Assembly (NCBI RefSeq): GCF_002101965.1
Contig: NZ_LQQA01000013.1
Location: forward strand, 248,001-312,000
Length of the DNA stretch: 64,000 bases
Direction: 5' to 3'
From: Mycolicibacterium wolinskyi
Lineage (GTDB): Bacteria > Actinomycetota > Actinomycetes > Mycobacteriales > Mycobacteriaceae
Position numbers and translations under genes: made by a program. Under the pieces are notes generated by a model that saw only the letters and a list, made by a program, of their open reading frames with translations, searched no databases and was not told where the DNA came from. The stretch's first letter is position 1, and each line of letters opens with the position of its first letter. This document shows positions 54,081-61,672 of this stretch, piece by piece.

Positions 54081-55432
54081 TCGCGCACCAGCGCATCGCG
54101 GCCGGCCTGGATCATCTCTTCCCTGGCGACCACCTTCACGCGTTCGCGGCCCTGCACCTCGCCCAACGACATCTCGTGTGAGTCGAGCCGTTCCCACTCC
54201 GCCCACGTCGTGTAGTCGACACCGTTGTCGGACAGGTGCGACAAAATCGCGTCGGGGTCACCCACCTCGGGTACCCGCAGGCCCGGCAGGTCGGTCAGCA
54301 GACTGTTGACGGTCTCGGCGGCGTCGGACTTGGTGTGGCCGATGAGCCCGATCGGACCGCGTTTGATCCAACCGGTGACGTAGGTCGCGTCGACAAGCCC
54401 ACCGTCGATGTCGATCACGCGGCCCGCGTCGTGCGGCACCACACCGGCATGGTGGTCGAACGGCAGTTCGGCCAGGTGCGAGGACAGGTACCCCACCGCC
54501 CGGTACACCGCCTCCACCGGCCAGTCGGTGAATTCGCCTGTGCCGCGGACGTTTCCGTCACCCTTGAGCTCGGTTCGTTCGGTGCGCAGCCCCTCGACCC
54601 GGTCGGTGCCGAGCACCGCGACCGGCGCCTGGCACAAATGGATGTGGATACGGTGCGGTGCGCCCGTGGGTTCCCGCTCCAGGTACTTCATCATGGTGTC
54701 CACGACGAGCTTGGTCGACTTGCTCGTGTTGATCGCCTGCTGGCTGGCCTCGTCGATCTCGAAGCCCTCGGGGTGCACGATCACGTCGACGCTCGGCGAG
54801 TGGGAGAGCTCGCGGAATTCCATGGGGCTGAACTTGATCTGAGCCGGACCGCGGCGCGCGAACACGTGCACATCGGTGGCCGCGTTGGCCGCAAGGCCCT
54901 GATAGACGTTGCCGGGGATCTCGGTGGTGAGCTGTTCGTCGGCCGGCTTGGCCAGCATCCTGGCGATGTCGAGTGCGACATTGCCCGCACCGAGCACCGC
55001 CACGTTCTTCGCGGTGAGCGGCCAGGTCCGCGGCACGTCGGGGTGACCGTCATACCAGGAGACGAAGTCGGCGGCGCCGTAGCTGCCGGGCAGTTCGATG
55101 CCGGGGATGTCGAGCGCGCGGTCTCCGCGGGCGCCCGTGGAGAAGATCACCGCGTCATAGTGGCGGCGCAGGTCTGCCAGCCGGATGTCGGTGCCGTAGT
55201 GGACGTTGCCGATGAAGCGAATCTCGTCGCGGGAGAGCACTCGGCGCAGCGCCTTGATGATCTCCTTGATGCGCGGGTGGTCCGGGGCGACGCCGTAGCG
55301 GACCAGTCCGTACGGTGCGGGCAGACGGTCGAACACGTCGACGCGGGCGTGCTCGTACTCCTTGGTCAGGATGTCTGCGGCGTAGATGCCCGCCGGACCT
55401 GCACCGATAACCGCTACTCGAATATGCCTCAT
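54077..55432 (-). CDS. fprA: NADPH-ferredoxin reductase FprA
   Basis: The protein has 451 residues and matches Mycobacterium FprA (adrenodoxin-reductase type) end to end. The FAD motif is VAVIGAGPAGIYAAD, followed by PYGLVRYGVAPDHPRIKEI. The NADPH motif is VAVLGAGNVALDIARML with FARRGPAQIKFSPMEFREL. YVTGWIKRGPIGLIGHTKSDA is the FAD closing motif. It passes electrons from NADPH to ferredoxins serving P450s and Fe-S enzymes. ATG 55432 has GAGG at 6 bases. An IdeR box lies 16 bases upstream, predicting iron control. Confidence 0.94.
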   Translation of the reverse strand: MRHIRVAVIGAGPAGIYAADILTKEYEHARVDVFDRLPAPYGLVRYGVAPDHPRIKEIIKALRRVLSRDEIRFIGNVHYGTDIRLADLRRHYDAVIFSTGARGDRALDIPGIELPGSYGAADFVSWYDGHPDVPRTWPLTAKNVAVLGAGNVALDIARMLAKPADEQLTTEIPGNVYQGLAANAATDVHVFARRGPAQIKFSPMEFRELSHSPSVDVIVHPEGFEIDEASQQAINTSKSTKLVVDTMMKYLEREPTGAPHRIHIHLCQAPVAVLGTDRVEGLRTERTELKGDGNVRGTGEFTDWPVEAVYRAVGYLSSHLAELPFDHHAGVVPHDAGRVIDIDGGLVDATYVTGWIKRGPIGLIGHTKSDAAETVNSLLTDLPGLRVPEVGDPDAILSHLSDNGVDYTTWAEWERLDSHEMSLGEVQGRERVKVVAREEMIQAGRDALVRD

Positions 55433-55447
55433 AACCGCCTCACGTAA

Positions 55448-55466
55448 TTAGGTAAGGCAAGCCTAA
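55448..55466. promoter_or_regulatory. IdeR box between fprA and ribH2
   Basis: TTAGGTAAGGCAAGCCTAA matches the IdeR consensus TWAGGTWAGSCTWACCTWA at 17 of 19 positions by hand count. It ends 16 bases upstream of the fprA ATG and about 90 bases upstream of the divergent lumazine synthase start. Confidence 0.82.
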
Positions 55467-55544
55467 ATATGTTCGCCGATGCCGCAAGGTTTACCCGGGG
55501 AGATTCGCGTCACGCCGCCGTCATCGGATACGCGGCCCGTGCGA

Positions 55545-55550
55545 TAACTT
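55545..55550 (+). promoter_or_regulatory. Putative -10 for the leaderless ribH2
   Basis: TAACTT, 6 bases, then the ATG at 55557. The IdeR box centres about 90 bases upstream of this hexamer, too far to overlap the promoter; activation or looping would be needed for control in this direction. Confidence 0.45.
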
Positions 55551-55556
55551 CGCTAC

Positions 55557-56012
55557 ATGTCTGACGCAGCCACCCAGATCGCGTTCGTACAGGCCACTTG
55601 GCACCGCAACATAGTCGACCGCGCCCGCGAGGGTTTCACCGATCAAATCCGCACCCTGGGCTTCGCCGAGGACGCGCTGGAGTTCTTCGAAGTCCCCGGG
55701 GCATTCGAAATCCCGCTCACGGCAAAGCGTCTCGCCAACACCGGACGCTACCGTGCCGTCGTCGCGTCAGCCCTCGTCGTCGACGGCGGCATTTACCGGC
55801 ACGAGTTCGTGGCCACCGCGGTGATCGACGGGTTGATGCGGGTGCAACTCGACACCGACGTGCCGGTGTTCTCCGTGGTGCTGACGCCGCACCACTTCCA
55901 CGAGCACGACGAGCATGTCGGCTATTTCACCGAGCACTTCGTCAAGAAGGGCGCCGAAGCCGCCAACGCCGTCGCCGCGACGCTCGATCTGCACGCGTCA
56001 CTGGGTCACTGA
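55557..56012 (+). CDS. ribH2: Type II 6,7-dimethyl-8-ribityllumazine synthase
   Basis: The protein has 151 residues. IAFVQATWHRNIVDRAREGF, VPGAFEIPLTAKRLANTGRY, GGIYRHEFVATAVIDGLMRVQLDTDVPVFSVVLTPHHFHEHDEH and FVKKGAEAANAV are the RibH2-type pattern (Brucella/Mesorhizobium RibH2) rather than housekeeping RibH. It makes the lumazine precursor of riboflavin. A lone second lumazine synthase divergent from fprA, an FAD enzyme gene, across an IdeR box suggests extra flavin supply tied to iron state. A TAACTT -10 predicts a leaderless start at ATG 55557. It is convergent with the lipase gene, overlapping by 15 bases. Confidence 0.88.
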   Translation: MSDAATQIAFVQATWHRNIVDRAREGFTDQIRTLGFAEDALEFFEVPGAFEIPLTAKRLANTGRYRAVVASALVVDGGIYRHEFVATAVIDGLMRVQLDTDVPVFSVVLTPHHFHEHDEHVGYFTEHFVKKGAEAANAVAATLDLHASLGH

Positions 56013-56912
56013 GCCGACGGCCCGGCGCACGTGCCCGGCCATGAGGTCGTACATGCGGCGGGTGACGTCGGCGTTGTCGCTCATGATGTTGTAGCCGTGG
56101 TCGACCCCGCGGACCTCGTGGTACTCGGCCAAAGCGCCTGCGGCCTCCAGCTTCTCGGCATACCGCCGGGCCTCGTCGCGCAACCGGTCGTATTCAGCGG
56201 TGACGATCAGTGCGGGCGCGATGCCCTCGATGTCATCGGCGTTGGTTCCCCACGCGGGTGAGGCGAGGCGGTCGCGGCGCTGGGCCGGGTCGGGTATGTA
56301 GGCGGTGTCGAAGACTTCGCCCATCCACGGTTTGAGTACGGCCTTGGCGCCCAAGGCGGAATGTTTGTCCTTGGTTGCGGTCACCAGGTCCAGCGGCGGG
56401 TAGTGCAATACCTGCAGGCTGATCGCCGGGCCGCCGTTCTCCATCGCGAGCCGCGATGCGGCGGCCGACAAGCTGCCGCCGGCGCTCTGCCCACCGACAC
56501 ACAACCGGCTGCCGTCCCAGTCCCGCTCGGGCGCTGCCGCCCAGCAGACCACGTCGTAGATCTGCTCGACCGGGGCCGGGAACCGGCGACGGGGCGCCAG
56601 CACGTAATCGGGGTTCACCACAACGACATTGGCATGCGCGGCAAGGTAGCGACACCACGGGTCGTCCTGTTCGGGATGGCCGACGACGAAGCCGCCGCCG
56701 TGCACGTTGACGTACACGCCGGGTTTCGTCTCACCCGGATCCGGGTGATAGATCGTGGCCGTGACGTCACCGTGACGGGTCGCGATGACGGCCGACGTTG
56801 TGCGCCCGGGGATTTCGGGGAATCGGACACCCGGCTTGGGTGCCGGGTTGACGGTGGCGGAAAACAGCCGCGCCCATGCGTCGGCGATCACTGGCTTGGA
56901 GAGGATGGACAC
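55998..56912 (-). CDS. HSL/LipH-type carboxylesterase
   Basis: A 304-residue alpha/beta-hydrolase of the hormone-sensitive-lipase family. The oxyanion motif is VYVNVHGGGFVVGHPEQDDPWCRYLA, the nucleophile is in GGQSAGGSLS, the acid is in TAEYDRLRDEARRYAEKL, and the His is in EVRGVDHGYNI. Start is GTG 56912 (VSILSKPVIADAWARLF). The longer frame upstream overlaps the truncated TetR gene in the wrong register. It probably hydrolyses short-chain esters. It follows the TetR remnant by 22 bases on the same strand. Confidence 0.88.
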   Translation of the reverse strand: MSILSKPVIADAWARLFSATVNPAPKPGVRFPEIPGRTTSAVIATRHGDVTATIYHPDPGETKPGVYVNVHGGGFVVGHPEQDDPWCRYLAAHANVVVVNPDYVLAPRRRFPAPVEQIYDVVCWAAAPERDWDGSRLCVGGQSAGGSLSAAASRLAMENGGPAISLQVLHYPPLDLVTATKDKHSALGAKAVLKPWMGEVFDTAYIPDPAQRRDRLASPAWGTNADDIEGIAPALIVTAEYDRLRDEARRYAEKLEAAGALAEYHEVRGVDHGYNIMSDNADVTRRMYDLMAGHVRRAVGSVTQ

Positions 56913-56934
56913 AGGATTCGACGATACCGATCGC

Positions 56935-57198
56935 TCAGGCGCGCACACCGTGTTCGAACGTGCGGATGATGGTCGGCGCGACGACGTGGCGCGCCAGCTC
57001 GCCGGCGGCGGCATCCTGACATCCCTTGAGCACCAAGGCGAACAGCGTGTGCTCGATCCAGGTGGCACTGAGCTCGGAGGAGAACACGCCCTCGGCCTGG
57101 CCGCGTTTGATGAGGTCCATGAGCGGCGCATCGTCGGGATGGTCGCCGGGCGCGATGTTGCGCGGGGAACCCGAGCGTTCAGAACGGAACATTAACAT
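56935..57198 (-). pseudogene. TetR regulator lacking its DNA-binding domain
   Basis: 87 residues that read as the C-terminal helices of a TetR protein (LMDLIKRGQAEGVFSSELSATWIEHTLFALVLKGCQDAAAGELARHVVAPTIIRTFEHGV). There is no HTH: an in-frame stop lies just upstream of the first ATG, and only 38 bases separate it from the divergent intact TetR gene. The ATG used here falls inside the palindrome at 57196-57212. It is best read as a 5'-deleted regulator, formerly controlling the lipase gene 22 bases downstream. A small functional DNA-free TetR-like protein is possible but less likely. Confidence 0.72.
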
Positions 57199-57212
57199 GA
57201 ATAGTGTTCATG
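57196..57212. promoter_or_regulatory. Palindrome upstream of tetR, candidate operator
   Basis: CATGAA-TAGTG-TTCATG, perfect 6-base arms, 25 bases upstream of the tetR start at 57237 and overlapping the first codon of the truncated TetR frame. Confidence 0.62.
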
Positions 57213-57236
57213 ATAGCCGTATGGAACGATGCATAG

Positions 57237-57854
57237 GTGGTCACCCGCAGCCCATTGCGTCGTCGACAGCCGGTACAGGAACGCAGCAAACGGCGCGTCG
57301 AACGGATTCGGGCCGCGGCGATGGAACTACTGGAGGCTGATGGCGCTGACGCCGTCACGACCCGCGCCATCGCCGAGCGTGCCGATGTGCCGGTCGCCAC
57401 GGTGTACCAGTTCTTCCCGAACCGGGACGCGATCCTGCAGGAGATCGTGCTCGACCATCTCGACCGCCGCGACGCCGACGGTGCCGCGGTTCTCGCCGCG
57501 CTCAACCCGCGCAGCCTGGGCGAGGTGATCCACGGGATCTTCGAGTTCCACTACGAGCATCTGCGGGCTCACCCGCATCTGGTCACACTGCATTACACGA
57601 GCCTCGCCCGGGGTCTGCTCGCCGATCCGCGGCTGCGCCGCGCCGAGTTCGCCGACGCCCTGCACGGCGCGCTGCTGCAGTGGGGGCTGCTGCGTCCCGG
57701 CACCGATCCGCTGGTCACCACCGTGGCCGTCGAGATGGGTGACCGCGTGCTCGAGCTCGCCTATCGGGCGGGCCCGGCCGGCGACCGCGCCGTACTCGCC
57801 GAGGGCGAACGTGCGCTGACCCAGTACCTGCAGACCTACGCCGCGACCACCTGA
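57237..57854 (+). CDS. TetR-family transcriptional regulator
   Basis: The protein has 205 residues. The HTH is VTTRAIAERADVPVATVYQFFPNRDAILQEIV, preceded by a strongly basic arm (PLRRRQPVQERSKRRVERI). The C-terminal helical domain (HYEHLRAHPHLVTLHYTSLARGLLADPRLRR) follows. Start GTG 57237. It sits beside the TetR remnant and their shared palindrome, so a duplication followed by partial loss is plausible. Its 3' end overlaps the convergent hypothetical gene by 19 bases. The target may be the lipase gene. Confidence 0.88.
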   Translation: MVTRSPLRRRQPVQERSKRRVERIRAAAMELLEADGADAVTTRAIAERADVPVATVYQFFPNRDAILQEIVLDHLDRRDADGAAVLAALNPRSLGEVIHGIFEFHYEHLRAHPHLVTLHYTSLARGLLADPRLRRAEFADALHGALLQWGLLRPGTDPLVTTVAVEMGDRVLELAYRAGPAGDRAVLAEGERALTQYLQTYAATT

Positions 57855-58267
57855 CCGGTCGTGCGCTGCTTGGCCACGGCGAATCTCGCGACCGTGTTGA
57901 CGAACGTCGCGAGGTCCTCGGCCCGGCCGACCGGCACCCCGGTGCCGATCACCCACGACCGACCGTGCCGCTCGAGCGCGAGCTCGTGCACCGGTTCACC
58001 GAAAAGCGTGCTGCGAATGCCGGGTGCGTCCGCGTCCTGCCAATCGCGCACGATGTGCACCTGCATGGGCCTGCCGTCGAGGTGGCGGATCCGCACTCCG
58101 CAGGCAGTTGTCGTGACGGCGATCGTGCCCGTCGGATAGTCCCCGCCGATGCCGACCTGGATGGCGTCGTCGAGCACCGGAACGGTCAACAGAAGCGTTC
58201 CGGCGCCGAGCTCGGCGAGGAGCTGATCGAGGTCGGCAGACAGCAGTGTGAGCGAGCGAGCGGGCAT
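57836..58267 (-). CDS. Hypothetical 143-residue protein under a Fur/Zur-type box
   Basis: Not a recognised family. Soluble, mixed alpha/beta: SLTLLSADLDQLLAELGAGTLLLTVPVLDDAIQVGIGG, GTIAVTTTACGVRIRHLDGRPMQVHIVRDW, VHELALERHGRSWVIGTGVPVG and a C-terminal helix DLATFVNTVARFAVAKQR. It has one Cys, several His and no signal peptide. Start is ATG 58267 (MPARSLTLL). TATCAT lies 7 bases before it, a leaderless -10 embedded in a palindrome of Fur/Zur type, so expression is expected to depend on metal supply. An upstream ATG (58306) would start inside the operator region. Confidence 0.72.
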   Translation of the reverse strand: MPARSLTLLSADLDQLLAELGAGTLLLTVPVLDDAIQVGIGGDYPTGTIAVTTTACGVRIRHLDGRPMQVHIVRDWQDADAPGIRSTLFGEPVHELALERHGRSWVIGTGVPVGRAEDLATFVNTVARFAVAKQRTTGQVVAA

Positions 58268-58273
58268 GTCACT

Positions 58274-58286
58274 AATGATTATCATT
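58274..58286. promoter_or_regulatory. Fur/Zur-type metal-responsive box
   Basis: AATGATTATCATT is a perfect odd palindrome, extended as TAATGATTATCATTTTCATG. This is the AT-rich pattern shared by Fur and mycobacterial Zur (FurB) operators. It overlaps the presumed -10 (TATCAT on the minus strand) of the gene starting at 58267. Confidence 0.72.
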
Positions 58287-58314
58287 TTCATGTGCTCGCC
58301 GCACATGTGCCAGC

Positions 58315-58809
58315 TCAGCTCTCTCCGCTGCCACCCACTTCGGCAGGCAACGGCGGCGGCAGCGGTGTCGACGGAGTGGTGGTCTCCTCGGAGGCCGATG
58401 CGCCCGGCCCATGGAAGTCGACCATCGGTTCCTCGCGGATCACCCGCTCACCCGCGCTCAGGACCAGCGACTTCGCCGTGACGAGGTACTCGATGCCGGC
58501 GTTCTCGGCGAGGAACGAACCGTCGTCGGAGCGGGTTGCCGGGATGACGAGCCGCGCGCCGTCGCGCACGCGGACACCGCGGTACTCGTAGTCGCCACCC
58601 GACACCGTGCAGATCGCGACGCGCGACTGCTCGGTGCTGCCGAAGAGCACCGTCGCGTCCGCACTCTCGCAGCGCGCCGTGGAATCGATGTAGCCCTGGC
58701 CGTCGCTGGCGGGCGCGGCAACGGCCGTGGGTATCCCGGCAACCAGCAGGGCGAGACCCGTCGCCGCGGCGACGGCCGAAAGTCGCAGTGAGAACTTCGA
58801 ATCCAACAT
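58315..58809 (-). CDS. Secreted protein of unknown function
   Basis: The protein has 164 residues. Signal peptide KFSLRLSAVAAATGLALLVAGIPTAVA is cleaved near residue 29. The mature region has two Cys (TARCESAD and VAICTVSGG) forming a probable disulphide and repeated beta-type segments (YEYRGVRVRDGARLVIPATRSDDGSFLAENAGIEYLV). It ends in a Thr/Pro/Ser-rich tail (ETTTPSTPLPPPLP) typical of mycobacterial exported proteins. The family is not recognised. Start ATG 58809 (MLDSKFS) was chosen for a normal signal-peptide length. It is about 48 bases upstream of the Fur/Zur-box gene start on the same strand. Confidence 0.78.
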   Translation of the reverse strand: MLDSKFSLRLSAVAAATGLALLVAGIPTAVAAPASDGQGYIDSTARCESADATVLFGSTEQSRVAICTVSGGDYEYRGVRVRDGARLVIPATRSDDGSFLAENAGIEYLVTAKSLVLSAGERVIREEPMVDFHGPGASASEETTTPSTPLPPPLPAEVGGSGES

Positions 58810-58899
58810 CGGTTTCCACTGAACCACGGCTTTGCTGTTGACGGGGGCGTCAGCGCCGAGGCACTACCGAATCGTTAGCCGCCCGATACATACCGGGAT

Positions 58900-59943
58900 C
58901 TACAACAGATTGCGCAGCTGCTCGATGAGCTTGACCCGGTCGGCCGGTGTCGCGCCGATCGGCACGACGTTGAGCGTCGTGACGCCGGATTCGCGGAAGG
59001 CGGCCAGCCGTTCCTTGACGAATCCCGCGCTGCCGATCAAGGAGACGTCGCGCACGAGCTCATCGGGCACGGCCTTGGCGGCGGCCTCCTTGTCGCCGGC
59101 CAGATACAGCTCCTGGATCCGGTCGGCCTGGGCGCCGTAGCCGTAACTCGTGGCCAGCGCGTGATAGAAGTTCTTGCCCTTGGCGCCCATGCCGCCGATG
59201 TAGAGCGCGAGATGCGGTTTGACGAACTCGCGCAGCGGCTCCACGTCGTCGCCGATCGCGAGCACCGGGCCGGCGTATACGTCGAGATCGCCCAATGCCG
59301 GATCTCGTTTGGCCCGGCCCGCTTTCAGCGCGTCACCCCACACGTCGTTCGCCTTCTCGGGCAGGTAGAAGATGGGCTGCCAGCCTTCGGCGATCTCGGC
59401 CGCGAGTTCGACGTTCTTGGGGCCGAGTGCCGCAAGCAGCACCGGGATGCGTTCGCGCACCGGCTTGTTGATGAGCTTGAGCGGTTTCCCGAGCCCCGTC
59501 CCCTGGTCTGCGGGCAGCGGGATCGTGTAGTGCTTGCCCTCGTATTGCAGGCGTTCGCGCCGCCACACCTGACGGCAGATGTCCACCACTTCGCGCGTCC
59601 GGGCGATCGGCGCGTCATATGGCACGCCGTGGAAGCCCTCGATGACCTGCGGGCCGGACGCCCCGAGCCCCAGGGTGAACCGGCCGTCGGAGACGTAGTC
59701 GAGGCCCGCGGCCGTCATCGCGGTCAGAGTGGGAGTGCGCGTGTAGAGCTGCAGGATTCCCGACGCCAACTGCACGCGTTCGGTGCTGGCCGCCAGATAG
59801 CCGAGTGCGCTCACGGCGTCGAACGAGTACGCCTCCGGCACGAAGACGATGTCGAGGCCGGCCCGCTCCAGGTCGGCGACCTCGGCGGCCACTTCCTTGA
59901 AACCGCCCGCATAGTTGATGCCCAAGCCGATCCGCATGCTCAT
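58900..59943 (-). CDS. LLM-class F420-dependent oxidoreductase
   Basis: A 347-residue luciferase-like TIM-barrel protein of the F420-dependent type common in mycobacteria (Rv3520c-like). MRIGLGINYAGGFKEVAAEVADLERAGLDIVFVPEAYS, TERVQLASGILQLYTRTPTLTAMTAAGLDYVSDGRFTLGLGASGPQVIEGFHGVPY and AEGWQPIFYLPEKA are characteristic. It would use F420 for hydride transfer to an unknown substrate. The start overlaps the stop of the SnoaL-like gene (ATGA at 59940-59943), so the two are coupled. Confidence 0.9.
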   Translation of the reverse strand: MSMRIGLGINYAGGFKEVAAEVADLERAGLDIVFVPEAYSFDAVSALGYLAASTERVQLASGILQLYTRTPTLTAMTAAGLDYVSDGRFTLGLGASGPQVIEGFHGVPYDAPIARTREVVDICRQVWRRERLQYEGKHYTIPLPADQGTGLGKPLKLINKPVRERIPVLLAALGPKNVELAAEIAEGWQPIFYLPEKANDVWGDALKAGRAKRDPALGDLDVYAGPVLAIGDDVEPLREFVKPHLALYIGGMGAKGKNFYHALATSYGYGAQADRIQELYLAGDKEAAAKAVPDELVRDVSLIGSAGFVKERLAAFRESGVTTLNVVPIGATPADRVKLIEQLRNLL

Positions 59944-60335
59944 CGCCCCTCGAGCGCTTCCTGCTGGATGCGCTCGAACTGCGCACCCATCGCCTCGGCC
60001 AGGGCCTGCGCACCCGACAGCGGCCGCACCATGACCATGAAGTCGTCGATCAGACCGTCGTCATCGGTGTGGATGAAGTCGCATCCGGTGATCCGCTTGC
60101 CCGCCACCGTGGTCTCGAAGACCAGTGCGTGGTCGCGGCTGTTCGCATCGCCGATCTCCCGGAGGTACTGGAAGTCCTCGAACACTCGCATGACGCCGCG
60201 CAGAATCGCTGCGGTGATGGGCTTGCCGACGTAGGGCTTGAACGCCACCGGGCTGGTGAACACGACGTCGTCGGCCAGCAACGCGGCGATCGCGGCCTCG
60301 TCGCGAGCCTCGACGGCCTGGCGGAAAGGATGCAT
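59940..60335 (-). CDS. SnoaL/NTF2-like protein
   Basis: The protein has 131 residues with a cone-shaped alpha+beta fold of the SnoaL-like kind: FRQAVEARDEAAIAALLADDVVFTSPV, then GKPITAAILRGVMRVF, HALVFETTVAGKRITGCDFIHTDDDGLIDDFMVMVRPLSGAQAL. Such proteins are small isomerases, hydrolases or binding subunits. It is coupled to the F420-type oxidoreductase by a 4-base overlap and divergent from the PadR gene. A 12-base repeat element lies 16 bases upstream of its start. Confidence 0.86.
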   Translation of the reverse strand: MHPFRQAVEARDEAAIAALLADDVVFTSPVAFKPYVGKPITAAILRGVMRVFEDFQYLREIGDANSRDHALVFETTVAGKRITGCDFIHTDDDGLIDDFMVMVRPLSGAQALAEAMGAQFERIQQEALEGR

Positions 60336-60351
60336 CCGGCACCTCGCATAG

Positions 60352-60363
60352 TCACTTTGTTGA
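60352..60363. repeat. 12-base direct repeat, copy 1 (candidate PadR site)
   Basis: TCACTTTGTTGA, repeated identically at 60417-60428. This copy lies 16 bases upstream of the SnoaL-like gene start. Confidence 0.55.
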
Positions 60364-60416
60364 GTAGGTGCCGCTGACGCTAGGTCGCGCCGGGTTCGAA
60401 GTCCATATGCGATTAA

Positions 60417-60428
60417 TCACTTTGTTGA
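60417..60428. repeat. 12-base direct repeat, copy 2 (candidate PadR site)
   Basis: The second copy of TCACTTTGTTGA, 65 bases from the first and just before the padR promoter. One copy near each divergent gene is the layout expected for a shared regulator. Confidence 0.55.
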
Positions 60429-60455
60429 CTATTCACTTCGGTGTACGCTGCGCGC

Positions 60456-61019
60456 GTGGCGTTACGCGACGCGGTCCTGGCCGCCCTGTTGGAAGGTGAA
60501 TCCTCCGGATACGACCTGGCCAAGAGCTTCGACGCGTCGGTGGCCAACTTCTGGACCGCGACGCCGCAACAGCTCTATCGCGAACTGGACCGCTTGGCCG
60601 CCGACGGCCTCATCCGGTCGCGCATCGTGCAGCAGGAGCGCAGGCCCAACAAGCGGATGTACTCGTTGACCGAGGCCGGCCATGATGCAATCCGCGCCTT
60701 CACCGCAAGGCCGCCCAAGCCCTCGACGATCCGCGACGAGCTGCTCATCAAGGTCAACGCCGTCGACGCGGGGGACGCCGCCGTCGTCGGGGAGTTGGTC
60801 GCCGATCAACTGCGTTGGGCCACCGAGAAACTCGCCCGCTATGAGCGCATGCGGGACCGGATGCTCGGCGGCCGCACGGAAGCCGAATACCTGCGCGACA
60901 GCGCGCGGGTGGGGCCGTACCTGACGTTGTTGCGCGGAATCTCGTTCGAGCAGGAGAACATTCGCTGGGCCGAGCACACCCTGTCGGTTCTCGAACACCG
61001 CTCGGCCGTTCGCGGCTAG
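60456..61019 (+). CDS. PadR-family transcriptional regulator
   Basis: The protein has 187 residues. The winged helix spans residues 1-75 (LRDAVLAALLEGESSGYDLAKSFDASVANFW, QLYRELDRLAADGLI, RMYSLTEAGHDAI). The C-terminal coiled Vir_act_alpha_C domain follows. Start is GTG 60456 (VALRDAVLAALLEG): TACGCT lies 6 bases ahead, giving leaderless geometry, and PadR homologues start here; GTG 60441 is an alternative. It is divergent from the SnoaL/F420-oxidoreductase operon with two 12-base repeats between. Confidence 0.9.
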   Translation: MALRDAVLAALLEGESSGYDLAKSFDASVANFWTATPQQLYRELDRLAADGLIRSRIVQQERRPNKRMYSLTEAGHDAIRAFTARPPKPSTIRDELLIKVNAVDAGDAAVVGELVADQLRWATEKLARYERMRDRMLGGRTEAEYLRDSARVGPYLTLLRGISFEQENIRWAEHTLSVLEHRSAVRG

Positions 61020-61612
61020 GGCTCGAGGCTGCGCAGCGTCCGGCGCACGTAGTCGTCGAGCAGCGCATCACGCGTCGGCCAGTCGTTGGTGGTGACCAGC
61101 AGCGCGTAGAACCCGAGCAGGAAGAAAACCGCACTGTTCATCGCGTTGACGTCCGCGGCCACCTCGCCGCGTTCCTGAGCGAGCCCGATCTCGCGGGCGA
61201 CCCCGACGATGATCGGGTGGTCCCGACCGTCCTCGGCGGGCCGGGTCTGGGAAAAGTGCAGCGCCAGAAAATCTTTGAACAACAAGTCGCCGAGCCGGCG
61301 TTCGAGGTTGATCACCAGGCGCATCGACTCACGCAGCGCCGAGGCCAGATCGTGCGGCTTGCGCAGATACTGCGCGAACTGCTTGGCGATGCGCTCCTCT
61401 TCGCGCTGTTCGAGTTCGAGCAGCACGTGCTCCTTGGTCGGGAAGTGGAAGAAGAACGTGCCATGGGCGACCCCGGCGGCGGCCACGATCGCGCCTACAT
61501 CGGCATCGGCCATGCCGGCCCGTTTGAATTCTGCGATCGCTGCGCCCATGAGACGCTCCCGTGTCTGCAGGCGCTTGGTCTCCCGCGCCGACAGCCCGTC
61601 CGCCACCGCCAT
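61016..61612 (-). CDS. TetR-family transcriptional regulator
   Basis: The protein has 198 residues. The HTH is ADVGAIVAAAGVAHGTFFFHFPTKEHVLLELEQREEERIA. The C-terminal half (ALRESMRLVINLERRLGDLLFKDFLALHF...NSAVFFLLGFYALLV) is a hydrophobic effector domain. Start ATG 61612 (MAVADGLSARETKRLQTRERLM) has the usual arm. It is convergent with padR, overlapping by 4 bases. The target is unknown; the VWA operon upstream runs on the same strand and ends 60 bases before it. Confidence 0.88.
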   Translation of the reverse strand: MAVADGLSARETKRLQTRERLMGAAIAEFKRAGMADADVGAIVAAAGVAHGTFFFHFPTKEHVLLELEQREEERIAKQFAQYLRKPHDLASALRESMRLVINLERRLGDLLFKDFLALHFSQTRPAEDGRDHPIIVGVAREIGLAQERGEVAADVNAMNSAVFFLLGFYALLVTTNDWPTRDALLDDYVRRTLRSLEP

Positions 61613-61672
61613 GTCCGTTCCTTCTCGTCGACCCGCTTCCGGCTCGACAGTATCCCGGCGACCGAATGCCGG

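Noticed and set aside
55998..57131. Longer N-terminus for the HSL-type esterase
   Set aside because: The extra codons read the truncated TetR gene in the wrong frame and give Ser/Arg-rich sequence; GTG 56912 begins the conserved protein.
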